Positions 41,050 to 51,959 of a DNA stretch of 63,056 bases are shown here, piece by piece; positions within the stretch are counted from its first letter, which is position 1, and every line of letters begins with the position of its first letter. The notes under the pieces were generated by a model. It was not told where the DNA came from. It saw only the letters and a program-made list of their open reading frames with translations, and ran no database searches. Position numbers and translations under genes: made by a program. This DNA comes from Anaeromyxobacter sp. PSR-1. GTDB taxonomy: Bacteria > Myxococcota > Myxococcia > Myxococcales > Anaeromyxobacteraceae. Location of the stretch: positions 1 to 63,056 of the forward strand of contig NZ_BAZG01000009.1 of the NCBI RefSeq assembly GCF_000964525.1, read 5' to 3'.

Positions 41050-42537
41050 TCAGCCGCCCCGGTCCCGCCCGCCCTGCGGGATGGTGAGGACGATGGAGAC
41101 GATGGCGACGACGACCATCAGCTCGTTGAAGCCCAGCGCGACGATGGCGGCCTCGCGCACGGCCAGGTTGTCCTGCCGCCCCTGGAACGTGATCACGCCC
41201 TCGAGCCAGCTCACGCTCCGAGGCGCGGCGCGGAGCGCGGTGAAGATCGCCGCGGAGATCGCCACCCCGAAGGCGGCGCCGAGGGACGAGGCCATCTTGT
41301 AGAGGCCCGACCCGGCGCCGGCCTGCGACGCAGGCAGGTTCGAGAGCGCCGCGTCGGTCGAGGGCGTCGCGTAGAACGCCAGCCCGACGCCGAACAGGGT
41401 GTAGCCGATCACGGCCATCACCTCGTACCGCGCCAGCATCACGTTGGACGGGGCGAGCAGCAGGATGGACGCGCCGGTGATCGCGCAGCCCCAGAGCATG
41501 GGCCGGCGCGCGCCGAAGCGCCGGAGCAGCTTCTCGCCCACGCGGATGAACGCGATGATGGCGACGGCGTAGCCCAGCGTCAGGACCCCCGCGCGCTGGG
41601 CGGTCATGCCGCCGCCGACCTGCACCAGCTGCAGCGACACGATCAGCGTCCCGGCGACGCCGTTCAGCAGGAAGTTGGAGACGGTCGCGCCGGTGTAGGT
41701 AGAGCTCCGGAACAGCCCGAAGTCGATGAAGGGGCTGCGGGCCCTGCGCTCGATCCGGAGGAACAGCCCGCCGAAGAGGAGCGTCGCCGCGACGAGGCCG
41801 AGCGACGCCGGGCTGGTCCAGCCGAGCTGGTTCCCCTGCGTGACCACCACCTGCAGGGCCACCATCGCGACCATGAACGCGAGCACGCCGGCGAGGTCGA
41901 ACCGGTAGTCGGTCGCGCCGCCCTCGGCGCGGCTCTCCGGCGTCCCGCGCAGCAGCAGCAGGCCGATGACGGCGACCAGCACCGAGGCGAAGAAGATGTA
42001 GCGCCAGCCCAGGTTCTGCGTCACGAGCCCGCCGAACAGGGAGCACACCCCCGAGCCGCCCCAGGAGCCGATCGACCACAGGCTGATCGCGCGCTGCCGC
42101 TCCGCGCCGTCCCAGTACGCCTTCACGAGCGCGAGGCTCGCCGGCATGATGCACGCGCCCGAGAGCCCCTGCAGCGCGCGGCCCGCCAGGAGGAACGGCA
42201 CGGCCAGCGCGCCGGCCGGCGCGAGGCCAACCAGCAGCGAACCGGCGATGCTCGCCAGGAACCCCAGCCTGACCATCCTCACGCGCCCGACGCGATCGGC
42301 GAGGCCGCCCATGACCACGATGAAGATGCCGGAGAACAGCGCGGTGAGCGCCACGGCGATGTTCATGACGCTCTCGCCGGTGCCGAGGTCGCGGCGCATG
42401 TCCGGCGCGATGTTGAGCGTCGTCTGCGCGAACAGCCAGAAGGTCAGGACGCCCAGGATGATGCCGAGCAGGAGGCGATCGTCGCCGCGGAAGGACGTCT
42501 CCCCGCCTGCCGCCGTGAGGGTGCGCGCCCCGCCCAT
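41050..42537 (-). CDS. MFS multidrug efflux transporter (DHA2, 14-TMS type)
   Basis: A 495-residue inner-membrane transporter with about 14 hydrophobic segments. It has motif A (GGLADRVGRVRMVRLG, about 75-90), motif C-like GSWGGSGVCSLFGGLV and QNLGWRYIFFASVLVAVIGLLLL, as in EmrB/QacA drug:H+ antiporters. Start ATG 42537 was chosen because the frame above it loses membrane-protein character; the Shine-Dalgarno is weak. It is divergent from the SDR gene at 42740. A drug or solvent efflux role is inferred from family only. Confidence 0.88.
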   Translation of the reverse strand: MGGARTLTAAGGETSFRGDDRLLLGIILGVLTFWLFAQTTLNIAPDMRRDLGTGESVMNIAVALTALFSGIFIVVMGGLADRVGRVRMVRLGFLASIAGSLLVGLAPAGALAVPFLLAGRALQGLSGACIMPASLALVKAYWDGAERQRAISLWSIGSWGGSGVCSLFGGLVTQNLGWRYIFFASVLVAVIGLLLLRGTPESRAEGGATDYRFDLAGVLAFMVAMVALQVVVTQGNQLGWTSPASLGLVAATLLFGGLFLRIERRARSPFIDFGLFRSSTYTGATVSNFLLNGVAGTLIVSLQLVQVGGGMTAQRAGVLTLGYAVAIIAFIRVGEKLLRRFGARRPMLWGCAITGASILLLAPSNVMLARYEVMAVIGYTLFGVGLAFYATPSTDAALSNLPASQAGAGSGLYKMASSLGAAFGVAISAAIFTALRAAPRSVSWLEGVITFQGRQDNLAVREAAIVALGFNELMVVVAIVSIVLTIPQGGRDRGG

Positions 42538-42739
42538 GCGATGACGGTCGTCGCCCGCCGCCGCGGCGTCCAGCGTGGACGCGCGGCTCTTTGGGGAAGC
42601 GTCCGGGGAGGGGCACGGCGAGGGTCGCGGGCGAGGCGCGTCCGGGGACGATGCCACCGATGGGGAGGCGGCCGCAAAGCGTGGCGGGCGCGGTTCGCCG
42701 TGAGTAAATGGTCCGGCCCGAAACCGGAGGAGCTCCACC

Positions 42740-43651
42740 ATGACGAAGCCCCTGGAAGGAAAGGTCGCCCTCGTGGCCGGCGCGACGCGGGCCGCGGGAC
42801 GTGGGATCGCGGTCGAGCTCGGCGCCGCAGGTGCGACGGTGTACTGCACCGGCCGCAGCACGCGCGCGCGGCGCTCGGAGATGGACCGGCCCGAGACCAT
42901 CGAGGAGACGGCCGAGCTCGTGACCCGCGCCGGCGGGCGCGGCATCGCCGTCGCCGTGGATCACCTGGTGCCGGGAGAGGTCCGCGCGCTGGTCGAGCGC
43001 ATCGACCGCGAGCAGGGCGCGCTCCACGTGCTCGTGAACGACATCTTCGGCGGCACGAAGATGGAGTGGAACAGGACGGTCTGGGAGTCCGACCTCGAGT
43101 ACGGGCTCCACACGCTCCGGCTCGCGGTGGACACGCACGCCATCACGGCGCACCACGCGCTGCCGCTCCTCATCCGCTCGCCGGGCGGCCTCGTGGTGGA
43201 GGTGACCGACGGCACCGCCGAGTACAACGCGCGGAACTACCGGGTGTCGTTCTTCTACGACCTCGTCAAGGCCGCCAACCTGCGCATGGCCTGGGCGCTC
43301 GGGCACGAGCTCGCGCCGCACCGCGCGACGGCGGTGGCGCTCACCCCGGGCTGGCTGCGCTCGGAGCTGATGCTCGAGCTGTTCGGCGTCACCGAGGCGA
43401 ACTGGCGCGACGCCCTGGCGAAGGAGCCGCACTTCGCCATCTCCGAGACGCCCGCGTTCGTGGGCCGGGCGGTGGCCGCGCTGGCGGCGGATCCCGAGGT
43501 GGCGCGCTGGAACGGCCAGTCGCTCTCGAGCGGCCAGCTCGCGAAGGTCTACGGCTTCACCGACGTGGACGGGAGCCGGCCCGACGCCTGGCGCTACATG
43601 GTCGAGGTGCAGGATCCGGGGAAGCCCGCGGACGTGACCGGCTACCGGTGA
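42740..43651 (+). CDS. Short-chain dehydrogenase/reductase (extended N-terminal, DHRS1-like)
   Basis: A 303-residue SDR: AGATRAAGRGIA cofactor loop (TGxxxGxG variant with Ala), YCTGRST and an NDIFGG segment in the NNAG position. VTDGTAEYNARNYRVSFFYDLVKAAN contains YDLVK as the YxxxK catalytic pair. The C-terminal WNGQSLSSGQLAKVYGFTD fits DHRS1-like SDRs. The Ala in the cofactor loop and Asp in the NNAG position depart from classical SDRs. AGGAGCTCCACC precedes the ATG. It is divergent from the MFS transporter. Confidence 0.88.
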   Translation: MTKPLEGKVALVAGATRAAGRGIAVELGAAGATVYCTGRSTRARRSEMDRPETIEETAELVTRAGGRGIAVAVDHLVPGEVRALVERIDREQGALHVLVNDIFGGTKMEWNRTVWESDLEYGLHTLRLAVDTHAITAHHALPLLIRSPGGLVVEVTDGTAEYNARNYRVSFFYDLVKAANLRMAWALGHELAPHRATAVALTPGWLRSELMLELFGVTEANWRDALAKEPHFAISETPAFVGRAVAALAADPEVARWNGQSLSSGQLAKVYGFTDVDGSRPDAWRYMVEVQDPGKPADVTGYR

Positions 43652-43661
43652 CGCGCGCGGC

Positions 43662-44261
43662 TCAGCCGCCGCGCCCGTGCCGCTGCCGGTAGGCGGCCAC
43701 GCGCGCGCGGTTGCCGCAGAGCTCGGCGCTGCAGAAGCGGCGGCGGCCGCTCCGGGTGCGGTCGACGAACCAGAGCGTGCAGCCGGCGCCGGCGCACGAC
43801 CTCACGCGCTCCGGCTCCTCGTCCGCGAGCAGCGCCGCGAGCGCCTGCGCCACCGGGACGAGGAGCTGAGCCGGCGCGTCCAGGCGGGCGCGCTCCACGA
43901 GCGTCCACCGGCCACCGCGGAGCGCGAGCGCGCGGTGCGCGCTGCCGCGCTCGAGCAGCGCGTTCAGCGGCAGGAGCCGCCCGGGGCGCAGCGCCCGCCC
44001 GGCGCGCCAGTCCTCGAGCACGCGACGCGCGCGCTCGCGCAGCCGGCGCGCCTCGGCGGCGACCCGATCCAGGTCGGCAGCGGGCCAGCGCGCGCGCGCG
44101 GCGGCGGCGGCGGGCGCCTCCAGCAGGCCGACCGCCACGAGCCAGTCCAGGAGCGCCCGGCCGTCCACCAGGCGCTCCACGGGACCGTCCGCCGTCGAGA
44201 CGGTCGTGTTGAGGAAGTCGGCGGCGGGGTGGCTGCCGACGAGCAGCGGGCGTGGATCCAT
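43662..44261 (-). CDS. CGNR zinc-finger (ABATE-domain) regulator
   Basis: A 199-residue protein: an N-terminal ABATE domain (HPAADFLNTTVSTADG...VDGRALLDWLVAVGLL) and a C-terminal CGNR zinc finger with CAGAGCTLWFVDRTRSGRRRFCSAELCGNRARVAAYRQRH. The Cys pairs and CGNR box are all present. Such proteins are stress-linked DNA-binding regulators. GGGGAGCTG precedes ATG 44261. It is divergent from an alpha/beta hydrolase gene, with a striking double inverted repeat of GTAACG between them, probably its operator. Confidence 0.92.
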   Translation of the reverse strand: MDPRPLLVGSHPAADFLNTTVSTADGPVERLVDGRALLDWLVAVGLLEAPAAAAARARWPAADLDRVAAEARRLRERARRVLEDWRAGRALRPGRLLPLNALLERGSAHRALALRGGRWTLVERARLDAPAQLLVPVAQALAALLADEEPERVRSCAGAGCTLWFVDRTRSGRRRFCSAELCGNRARVAAYRQRHGRGG

Positions 44262-44274
44262 CAGCTCCCCATCC

Positions 44275-44342
44275 GTAACGGGTCCAACCGCGTTTTGCAC
44301 GTTACGATTCGGTAACGCGTCAAAGGCGCTGTTTCTCGTTAC
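44275..44342. promoter_or_regulatory. Double operator: [GTAACG-N19-CGTTAC] x2 separated by 6 bases
   Basis: GTAACG 44275-44280, CGTTAC 44300-44305, GTAACG 44312-44317, CGTTAC 44337-44342. Two identical inverted repeats (outer span 31 bp each) have a 37-bp period. They occupy the gap between the CGNR regulator and hydrolase genes. Confidence 0.75.
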
Positions 44343-44377
44343 CGGCCCCGCCTCCCGGGCCACGCACCGGAGCCCTC

Positions 44378-45316
44378 ATGTCCAGCCCGAAGCCCACCCT
44401 CGCCGCCGGCGCCCTGGCCATCGCCCTCGCCGCCGTCCCGGCCGTCGCCGCCGGCTCACCCCTGGCCGTCCGCTACCGCCGGGCGACCGTGGACGGCGTC
44501 GGCATCTTCTTCCGCGAGGCCGGCCCGCCCGACGCACCGGCCATCGTGCTCCTGCACGGCTTCCCCTCGTCGTCGCACATGTTCCGCGACCTCATCCCGC
44601 TGCTCGCCACGCGCTTCCACGTGGTGGCACCGGACTACCCCGGCTTCGGCCACTCCGACGCGCCGCCGCCCGGCGCGTACCGCTACACGTTCGATCGCCT
44701 GGCGGAGACGATGGAGACGCTGCTCGAGCAGCTGGGGCTCGAGCGCTACGTGCTCTACCTGCAGGACTACGGCGGCCCGATCGGCTTCCGCCTCGCCGCG
44801 CGCCACCCGGAGCGCGTGCGCGGCCTGGTGATCCAGAACGCGAACGCGTACGAGGAGGGGCTGAGCGCGCTGACGCGAGAGGCGTTCCAGGCGTACTGGA
44901 GCGACCAGGGTCCCGAGGCGACCGCCAGGGTGCGGGCCTTCCTCCGTCCCGAGGGCACGCGCTTCCAGTACACCGCGGGCGCCCGCGCCCCCGAGGCCCT
45001 GAACCCGGATGCGTGGGTCCTGGATCAGGCGCTCCTCGACCGGCCGGGCAACGAGGCGATCCAGCTCGCCCTGTTCCTCGACTATCGCGAGAACGTGGCC
45101 CGCTACGCCGCGTGGCACGCCTATCTCCGCGCGCACCGGCCCCGGACGCTGGTCGTCTGGGGGCGCGGCGATCCGATCTTCCTCGCCGCCGGCGCCGAGG
45201 CCTACCGGCGCGACCTGCCGCGCGCCGAGATCCACCTCCTCGACGGCGGGCACTTCCTGCTGGAGGAGCAGGCGCCTGCGGTCGCCAGGCTCATCCTCCG
45301 CGCGATGGCGCGGTGA
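44378..45316 (+). CDS. Exported alpha/beta hydrolase (dehalogenase/epoxide-hydrolase-like), copy 1
   Basis: A 312-residue alpha/beta-fold hydrolase with signal peptide (ALAIALAAVPAVAAG). Fold marks are the oxyanion [26 protein letters not shown], nucleophile Asp in LQDYGGPIGF (Q-D-Y-G-G), likely acid in VVWGRGDPIF and His in LDGGHFLLE. An Asp nucleophile fits haloalkane dehalogenase or epoxide hydrolase chemistry. It is paralogous to the gene at 46907 over nearly its full length. Probably controlled by the divergent CGNR regulator. Confidence 0.9.
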   Translation: MSSPKPTLAAGALAIALAAVPAVAAGSPLAVRYRRATVDGVGIFFREAGPPDAPAIVLLHGFPSSSHMFRDLIPLLATRFHVVAPDYPGFGHSDAPPPGAYRYTFDRLAETMETLLEQLGLERYVLYLQDYGGPIGFRLAARHPERVRGLVIQNANAYEEGLSALTREAFQAYWSDQGPEATARVRAFLRPEGTRFQYTAGARAPEALNPDAWVLDQALLDRPGNEAIQLALFLDYRENVARYAAWHAYLRAHRPRTLVVWGRGDPIFLAAGAEAYRRDLPRAEIHLLDGGHFLLEEQAPAVARLILRAMAR

Positions 45317-45370
45317 CCGCGCGCGGACTCCGCGGCGGGATCCGGTACACTGCTGGTCCAGGGAGGTCGC

Positions 45371-45841
45371 ATGGACCGTTTGCCGGAGCGTCGCAACGCG
45401 GTGATGATCTGGGGCGTGCTGGCCGTGGCGCCGGTGCTGTTCCTGGTGGTGGCGTTCGCGGTGCGGCTCCGCGGCGAGCCCGCCCCCGGGATCGCGCAGC
45501 CGCTCCTGCTGGTGCTGACCGTGCTGGTGGCGGTCGAGGTGCCGGTGTCCTGGCTCTGGGCGGTCCGGATGCGCCCGGCCGCGCCGTCCGCCGGCCCCGC
45601 GCTCACCCGCGAGCGGCTGGCGCTCACCCGGCTCATCGTCGCCACCGCGATGTGCGAGGGCGCCGCGCTGTTCGCGGTGGTGGTGTTCATGGTGACACGC
45701 GACCCTCGCGCGCTTCCGCTGTGGGCGATCGCGTTCGCGGCGCTGCTCTCGCACTTCCCGGGCGACCGCCACTGGGCGCGGCTGTGTCGCGCGGGCGGCG
45801 ACGCCGCGAAGGCGCCGTCGAACCCGCTCATGCGCGAGTAG
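45371..45841 (+). CDS. Four-helix membrane protein
   Basis: A 156-residue protein with four hydrophobic helices (about residues 11-31, 41-66, 85-110 and 117-135) and a basic C-terminal tail. GGGAGGTCGC precedes the ATG, and TACACT about 27 bases upstream is a plausible -10. The 3' end overlaps the convergent LysR gene by 14 bases. No family recognised. It may be co-expressed with the preceding hydrolase, 54 bases upstream, but has its own promoter. Confidence 0.75.
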   Translation: MDRLPERRNAVMIWGVLAVAPVLFLVVAFAVRLRGEPAPGIAQPLLLVLTVLVAVEVPVSWLWAVRMRPAAPSAGPALTRERLALTRLIVATAMCEGAALFAVVVFMVTRDPRALPLWAIAFAALLSHFPGDRHWARLCRAGGDAAKAPSNPLMRE

Positions 45842-46784
45842 CGCGCGCCGGACGCCTGGGCCCCGCGGGCCGCTCCGGGATGGGCGGCAGCGCCGCGATC
45901 GCCGCCGCGAGCCGCGGCGCGGCGAAGTCCACGAAGGCGCGCACCTTGGGCGCGACCAGCCGCGCGTGCGGGTGGACGAGCTGGACGGGCGCGGGCGCCG
46001 GGGCGAAGCGGCCCAGCACGGGGACGAGCCGGCCGGCGGCGATCCGCTCCGCCACGAGGTAGGAGAGCGCCACCGTGATGCCCTCGCCGGCCTCGGCGGC
46101 GTCGAGCGCCGCGAGCGCGTCGTTCACCACCAGGCGCGGCACGACCGCCACGCCCACCCGCCGGCCGCCCTCGGAGAAGCTCCACTCGCGGCCGGCCTGG
46201 AGGCCGGTGAAGGCGATCACGGCGTGCTCGCGGAGCCGGGCGGGCGAGGCCGGGGCGCCGCGCGTGCGCAGGTACGCCGGGCTCGCCACCAGCACCCGCC
46301 GGATCTCGCCGAGCCTGCGCGCCACCAGGTCGGAGTCCGGGAGCTGGCCGATGCGCACCGCCACGTCCACCCCCTCCTCCACCAGGTTCACGACCCGGTC
46401 CACCAGCACGAGCGAGGCGGTGACGCCCGGGTGCAGGCCCAGGAACGCGCGCACCGCCGGAGCGAGCGCCCAGCGGCCGAACGTCACCGAGGCGGTGAGC
46501 GTGAGGTGGCCGGTGGGCGCGGCCCGCTCCCCGGCCGCCTCGCGCTCGGCGGTCTCGAGGTCCGCGAGGAGCCGCCGCGCGCGCTCGAGCAGGCGCAGGC
46601 CCGCCTCGGTGGGCCGCACGGTGCGCGTGGTGCGGTTGAACAGGCGCGCGCCGAGCCGCGCCTCGAGCGCCGAGATCGCGCGCGTGACCGCCGGCGGCGA
46701 GATGCGGAGCCGCGCGCCCGCCCGGGCGAACCCGCCCGTCTCCGCCACCGCCACGAGCACCTGGAGCTGGTGGACCCGGTCCAT
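45828..46784 (-). CDS. LysR-family regulator
   Basis: A 318-residue LysR regulator with winged helix [39 protein letters not shown] and a full effector domain. ATG 46784 is preceded by GAGGAGGAAGG; a longer frame is rejected because it crosses the operator. It is divergent from the second alpha/beta hydrolase (46907), and a perfect 9-bp inverted repeat sits between them. Close in style to the LysR at 36645. Confidence 0.92.
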   Translation of the reverse strand: MDRVHQLQVLVAVAETGGFARAGARLRISPPAVTRAISALEARLGARLFNRTTRTVRPTEAGLRLLERARRLLADLETAEREAAGERAAPTGHLTLTASVTFGRWALAPAVRAFLGLHPGVTASLVLVDRVVNLVEEGVDVAVRIGQLPDSDLVARRLGEIRRVLVASPAYLRTRGAPASPARLREHAVIAFTGLQAGREWSFSEGGRRVGVAVVPRLVVNDALAALDAAEAGEGITVALSYLVAERIAAGRLVPVLGRFAPAPAPVQLVHPHARLVAPKVRAFVDFAAPRLAAAIAALPPIPERPAGPRRPARATRA

Positions 46785-46796
46785 CCTTCCTCCTCG

Positions 46797-46832
46797 CGAA
46801 AGAATGCGTTGCGCGCCCCACGTATTCTTTCG
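46797..46832. promoter_or_regulatory. LysR operator CGAAAGAAT-N18-ATTCTTTCG overlapping a -10
   Basis: CGAAAGAAT (46797-46805) and ATTCTTTCG (46824-46832) are perfect complements. Two further inner pairs (CG at 46807-46808 with CG at 46821-46822) leave 12 unpaired bases. TATTCT within the right arm is a plausible -10 for the hydrolase, so binding would block or gate it. Confidence 0.7.
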
Positions 46833-46906
46833 AGGCGCCGCCCGCGCCACCTTCTCTCGCGTCCGGGGGCACTTCCGCCCCCGCCCACCGAACGAGAGAG
46901 GTCCAC

Positions 46907-47917
46907 GTGATCCGCATCCCCCCGAACCGCCGCCCGGCGCGGCACCTCCCCGCGGCGCTGCTCGCCGCGCTGGCGCTCACCCCGGCCGCGCTGCCGGCCC
47001 GCACCGCCGCCGCGCCCGCGGCCCAGGCGGCGCCCGCCGTCCAGGTCCGCTACCGGACCGCCACCGTGGACGGCGTGGAGGTCTTCTACCGGGAGGCCGG
47101 CCGGCCCGGCGCGCCGGCGGTGCTCCTGCTGCACGGCTTCCCGACGTCCTCGCACATGTTCCGCAACCTCATCCCGGCGCTCGCGGACCGCTACCACGTG
47201 ATCGCCCCCGACTACCCCGGCTTCGGCCACTCCGGCATGCCGGCCCGCGACGCGTTCGCGTACACGTTCGACCGCTACGCGGAGGTGGTGGACGCGCTCA
47301 CCCAGCAGCTCGGCCTCCGCCGCTATGCGCTCTACGTGATGGACTACGGCGCGCCGGTGGGCTTCCGGCTCGCCACCGCGCACCCGGACCGGGTGACCGC
47401 GCTCGTGGTCCAGAACGGCAACGCCTACCACGAGGGCATCCGCGAGTTCTGGGATCCCATCAAGGCGTACTGGGCCTCGGGGAGCGCCGAGGACCGCGAG
47501 GCGATTCGCTGGCTCACCTCGCTGAAGGCCACGCACTGGCAGTACACGAACGGCGTGCCCGACGCGTCGCTGGTGAGCCCGGACACCTGGACGATGGACC
47601 AGTCCCGGCTCGACCGCCCCGGCAACCAGGAGATCCAGCTCGACCTGTTCCACGACTACCGCACCAACCTCCCGCTCTACCCGGCGTGGCAGGCCTACTT
47701 CCGGGCGCACCGTCCGCCCACGCTGGTGGTCTGGGGGAAGAACGACGCCATCTTCGTGGCGGCCGGCGCGGAGCCCTACCGGCGCGACAACCCGGCCGCC
47801 GAGATCCACCTGCTCGACACCGGCCACTTCGCGCTCGAGACGCACGGCCCGCACATCGCGCGGCTCGTCCGCGACTTCCTCGGTCGCGCCGTCGGGGCGA
47901 AGGCGTCGGGGACCTGA
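46907..47917 (+). CDS. Exported alpha/beta hydrolase (dehalogenase/epoxide-hydrolase-like), copy 2
   Basis: A 336-residue paralogue of the enzyme at 44378. It has a signal peptide of about 40 residues, [26 protein letters not shown], nucleophile Asp in [20 protein letters not shown] and His in LDTGHFALE. Copy 2 lacks the GG after DY and differs in the cap domain, suggesting a different substrate. GTG start at 46907 after GAGAGG. Regulated probably by the divergent LysR. Confidence 0.9.
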   Translation: MIRIPPNRRPARHLPAALLAALALTPAALPARTAAAPAAQAAPAVQVRYRTATVDGVEVFYREAGRPGAPAVLLLHGFPTSSHMFRNLIPALADRYHVIAPDYPGFGHSGMPARDAFAYTFDRYAEVVDALTQQLGLRRYALYVMDYGAPVGFRLATAHPDRVTALVVQNGNAYHEGIREFWDPIKAYWASGSAEDREAIRWLTSLKATHWQYTNGVPDASLVSPDTWTMDQSRLDRPGNQEIQLDLFHDYRTNLPLYPAWQAYFRAHRPPTLVVWGKNDAIFVAAGAEPYRRDNPAAEIHLLDTGHFALETHGPHIARLVRDFLGRAVGAKASGT

Positions 47918-47997
47918 TCCGGCCGGTCCGGTCCCCGCCCGGCCGCCTCGCGGCGCCGGGCGCGGGACCGGGCGGCCCTCGCTCACGGAGCGTCACC

Positions 47998-48579
47998 ATG
48001 GGACACCGATTCGCCGAGCTCGCCTTCACGCCCGCGGTCCGCGCGGTGCAGGAGGAGATGGGCAGCCGGGCCGCCTACGCGCGGATGGAGGGCGGCCCCG
48101 ACCACCACGACGCGCTCGGCCCGGACGAGGCCGGGTTCATCGCCGCGCGCGACAGCTTCTACCTCGCGAGCGTGGGCGAGACCGGCTGGCCGTACCTGCA
48201 GCACCGCGGCGGCCCGCCGGGCTTCGTGCACGTGCTCGGACCGCGGACGATCGCGTTCGCCGACTACCGCGGCAACCGGCAGTACGTCACCGTCGGCAAC
48301 GTCGGGCACGACGACCGGGTGGCGCTGTTCTTCATGGACTACCCGGCGCGCACGCGCCTGAAGCTGCTCGGCCACGCGCGGCTGGTCGGGCCGGAGGACC
48401 CGGCGCTCCTCGCGGCGCTCGCGCCCTCGCCCGCCGCGGGGCGGGTCGAGCGCGCCTTCGTGGTGGAGGTGGCGGCGTTCGACTGGAACTGCTCCCAGCA
48501 CATCACGCCGCGCTTCACCGAGGCCGAGCTCGAGGCCGGCCTCGGGCCCGGTCAGCCGTGGGTGCCGGCGGCGAAGTAG
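47998..48579 (+). CDS. Pyridoxamine 5'-phosphate oxidase-family flavoprotein
   Basis: A 193-residue split-barrel protein. DSFYLASVGETGWPYLQHRGGPPGFVHV is the typical FMN-binding entry, followed by IAFADYRGNRQYVTVGNV and RTRLKLLGHARLV. The family includes PNPOx-like flavin oxidoreductases. GGAGCGTCACC precedes the ATG. It follows the hydrolase by 80 bases on the same strand and its 3' end overlaps the convergent AraC gene by 28 bases. The substrate is unknown. Confidence 0.88.
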   Translation: MGHRFAELAFTPAVRAVQEEMGSRAAYARMEGGPDHHDALGPDEAGFIAARDSFYLASVGETGWPYLQHRGGPPGFVHVLGPRTIAFADYRGNRQYVTVGNVGHDDRVALFFMDYPARTRLKLLGHARLVGPEDPALLAALAPSPAAGRVERAFVVEVAAFDWNCSQHITPRFTEAELEAGLGPGQPWVPAAK

Positions 48580-49325
48580 CGCCCGGGCGGCTCGCCCGTC
48601 ACCGCCCGGAACTCGCGGATGAAGTGCGACTGGTCGTAGTAGCCGGCCTGGTACGGCGCGCTCGACAGCGGCGCGCCGCCCAGGTGGACCTCGATCGCAT
48701 GGTGCAGGCGCAGCAGCGAGGCGAGCTGCTTGGGCGAGGTGCCGACCACGGCCCGGAAGCGCTTCTCGAGCGCGTCCTGGCCCAGCCCGAGCTGCCGCGC
48801 GAGCGCGGCGATCCGCAGGCCGCCGCGCCGCGCGCGGATGGCCTCCACCGCCGCCGCGACCAGCCGGTCCGGCGCGCGCGCGGCCCTGCGGGCGAGCAGG
48901 AACGCCTCGAGGCTCGCCACGCGCTCCGCGTCGGTGGCCGCCTCCGCGATCCGGGCGGCGGTGCGAGCCACGGCGGCGCGCGGCGCGAGCGCGTCCGCGG
49001 GCAGCACGGCCCCGTACAGCTCGCGCACCGGCACGTCGAGGAGCCGGGCGGCGCCGTCCTCGCGGAGCTTCGCCACCACCAGGCCGCCGCCGGCGAGCGT
49101 CCGGATGCGCCGGATCGTCCCGCGCGGCCCGGTGACCGCGGCGTCCGGGATCCGCGTCGCCTCCGCGCCCTCGATCCGCACGGCGGCGCCCCGGTAGCGG
49201 AACGCGACGACCACGCCCGGGTCGGGGAGGAGCGTGCGCGTCGCCTCCTCCGGCGCCTCCACGATCTGGAAGCAGCGGACGACGTCCGCGAGCGCGGCGC
49301 CGGGCGGGAACGTTCGCACCTGCAC
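48552..49325 (-). CDS. AraC-family regulator
   Basis: A 257-residue regulator with a C-terminal AraC HTH pair: LRIAALARQLGLGQDALEKRFRAVVGTSPKQLASLLRLHHAI, then YQAGYYDQSHFIREFRAVTGEPPGRYF (the second helix-turn-helix). The N-terminal about 130 residues form a cupin-like or DUF6597-like sensing domain. GTG start at 49325. It is divergent from the monooxygenase gene at 49412. Confidence 0.93.
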   Translation of the reverse strand: MQVRTFPPGAALADVVRCFQIVEAPEEATRTLLPDPGVVVAFRYRGAAVRIEGAEATRIPDAAVTGPRGTIRRIRTLAGGGLVVAKLREDGAARLLDVPVRELYGAVLPADALAPRAAVARTAARIAEAATDAERVASLEAFLLARRAARAPDRLVAAAVEAIRARRGGLRIAALARQLGLGQDALEKRFRAVVGTSPKQLASLLRLHHAIEVHLGGAPLSSAPYQAGYYDQSHFIREFRAVTGEPPGRYFAAGTHG

Positions 49326-49411
49326 GGCCGATACTTGGCGGCGCGCCGGCCCGGGCGCAACGCCATGAATTCGTACAATCGCCGGGCCGCCGCGCGCCGC
49401 AGATCCCCGGC

Positions 49412-51844
<2,433 letters not shown>

Positions 51845-51919
51845 GGCGTCCTCCGCGGGGCGCGTCGAGGCCCCGGACGCCGCTCAACATAGCCGTGCCG
51901 CTCGATTGACACAGCCGAT

Positions 51920-51933
51920 GAACCGTATAGTTC
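51920..51933. promoter_or_regulatory. LysR-type box GAAC-CGTATA-GTTC
   Basis: GAAC (51920-51923) and GTTC (51930-51933) flank CGTATA, a T-N11-A-type dyad 27 bases before the LysR start. It overlaps a TATAGT -10-like element, so it could mediate autoregulation. Confidence 0.5.
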
Positions 51934-51959
51934 GCATCGACGACCTCGATGGAGGCTGC

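Noticed and set aside
51906-51931. Sigma-70 promoter TTGACA...TATAGT upstream of the LysR gene
   Set aside because: The hexamers are good but only 14 bases apart, too close for a standard promoter; the region is better read as a LysR dyad overlapping a -10.
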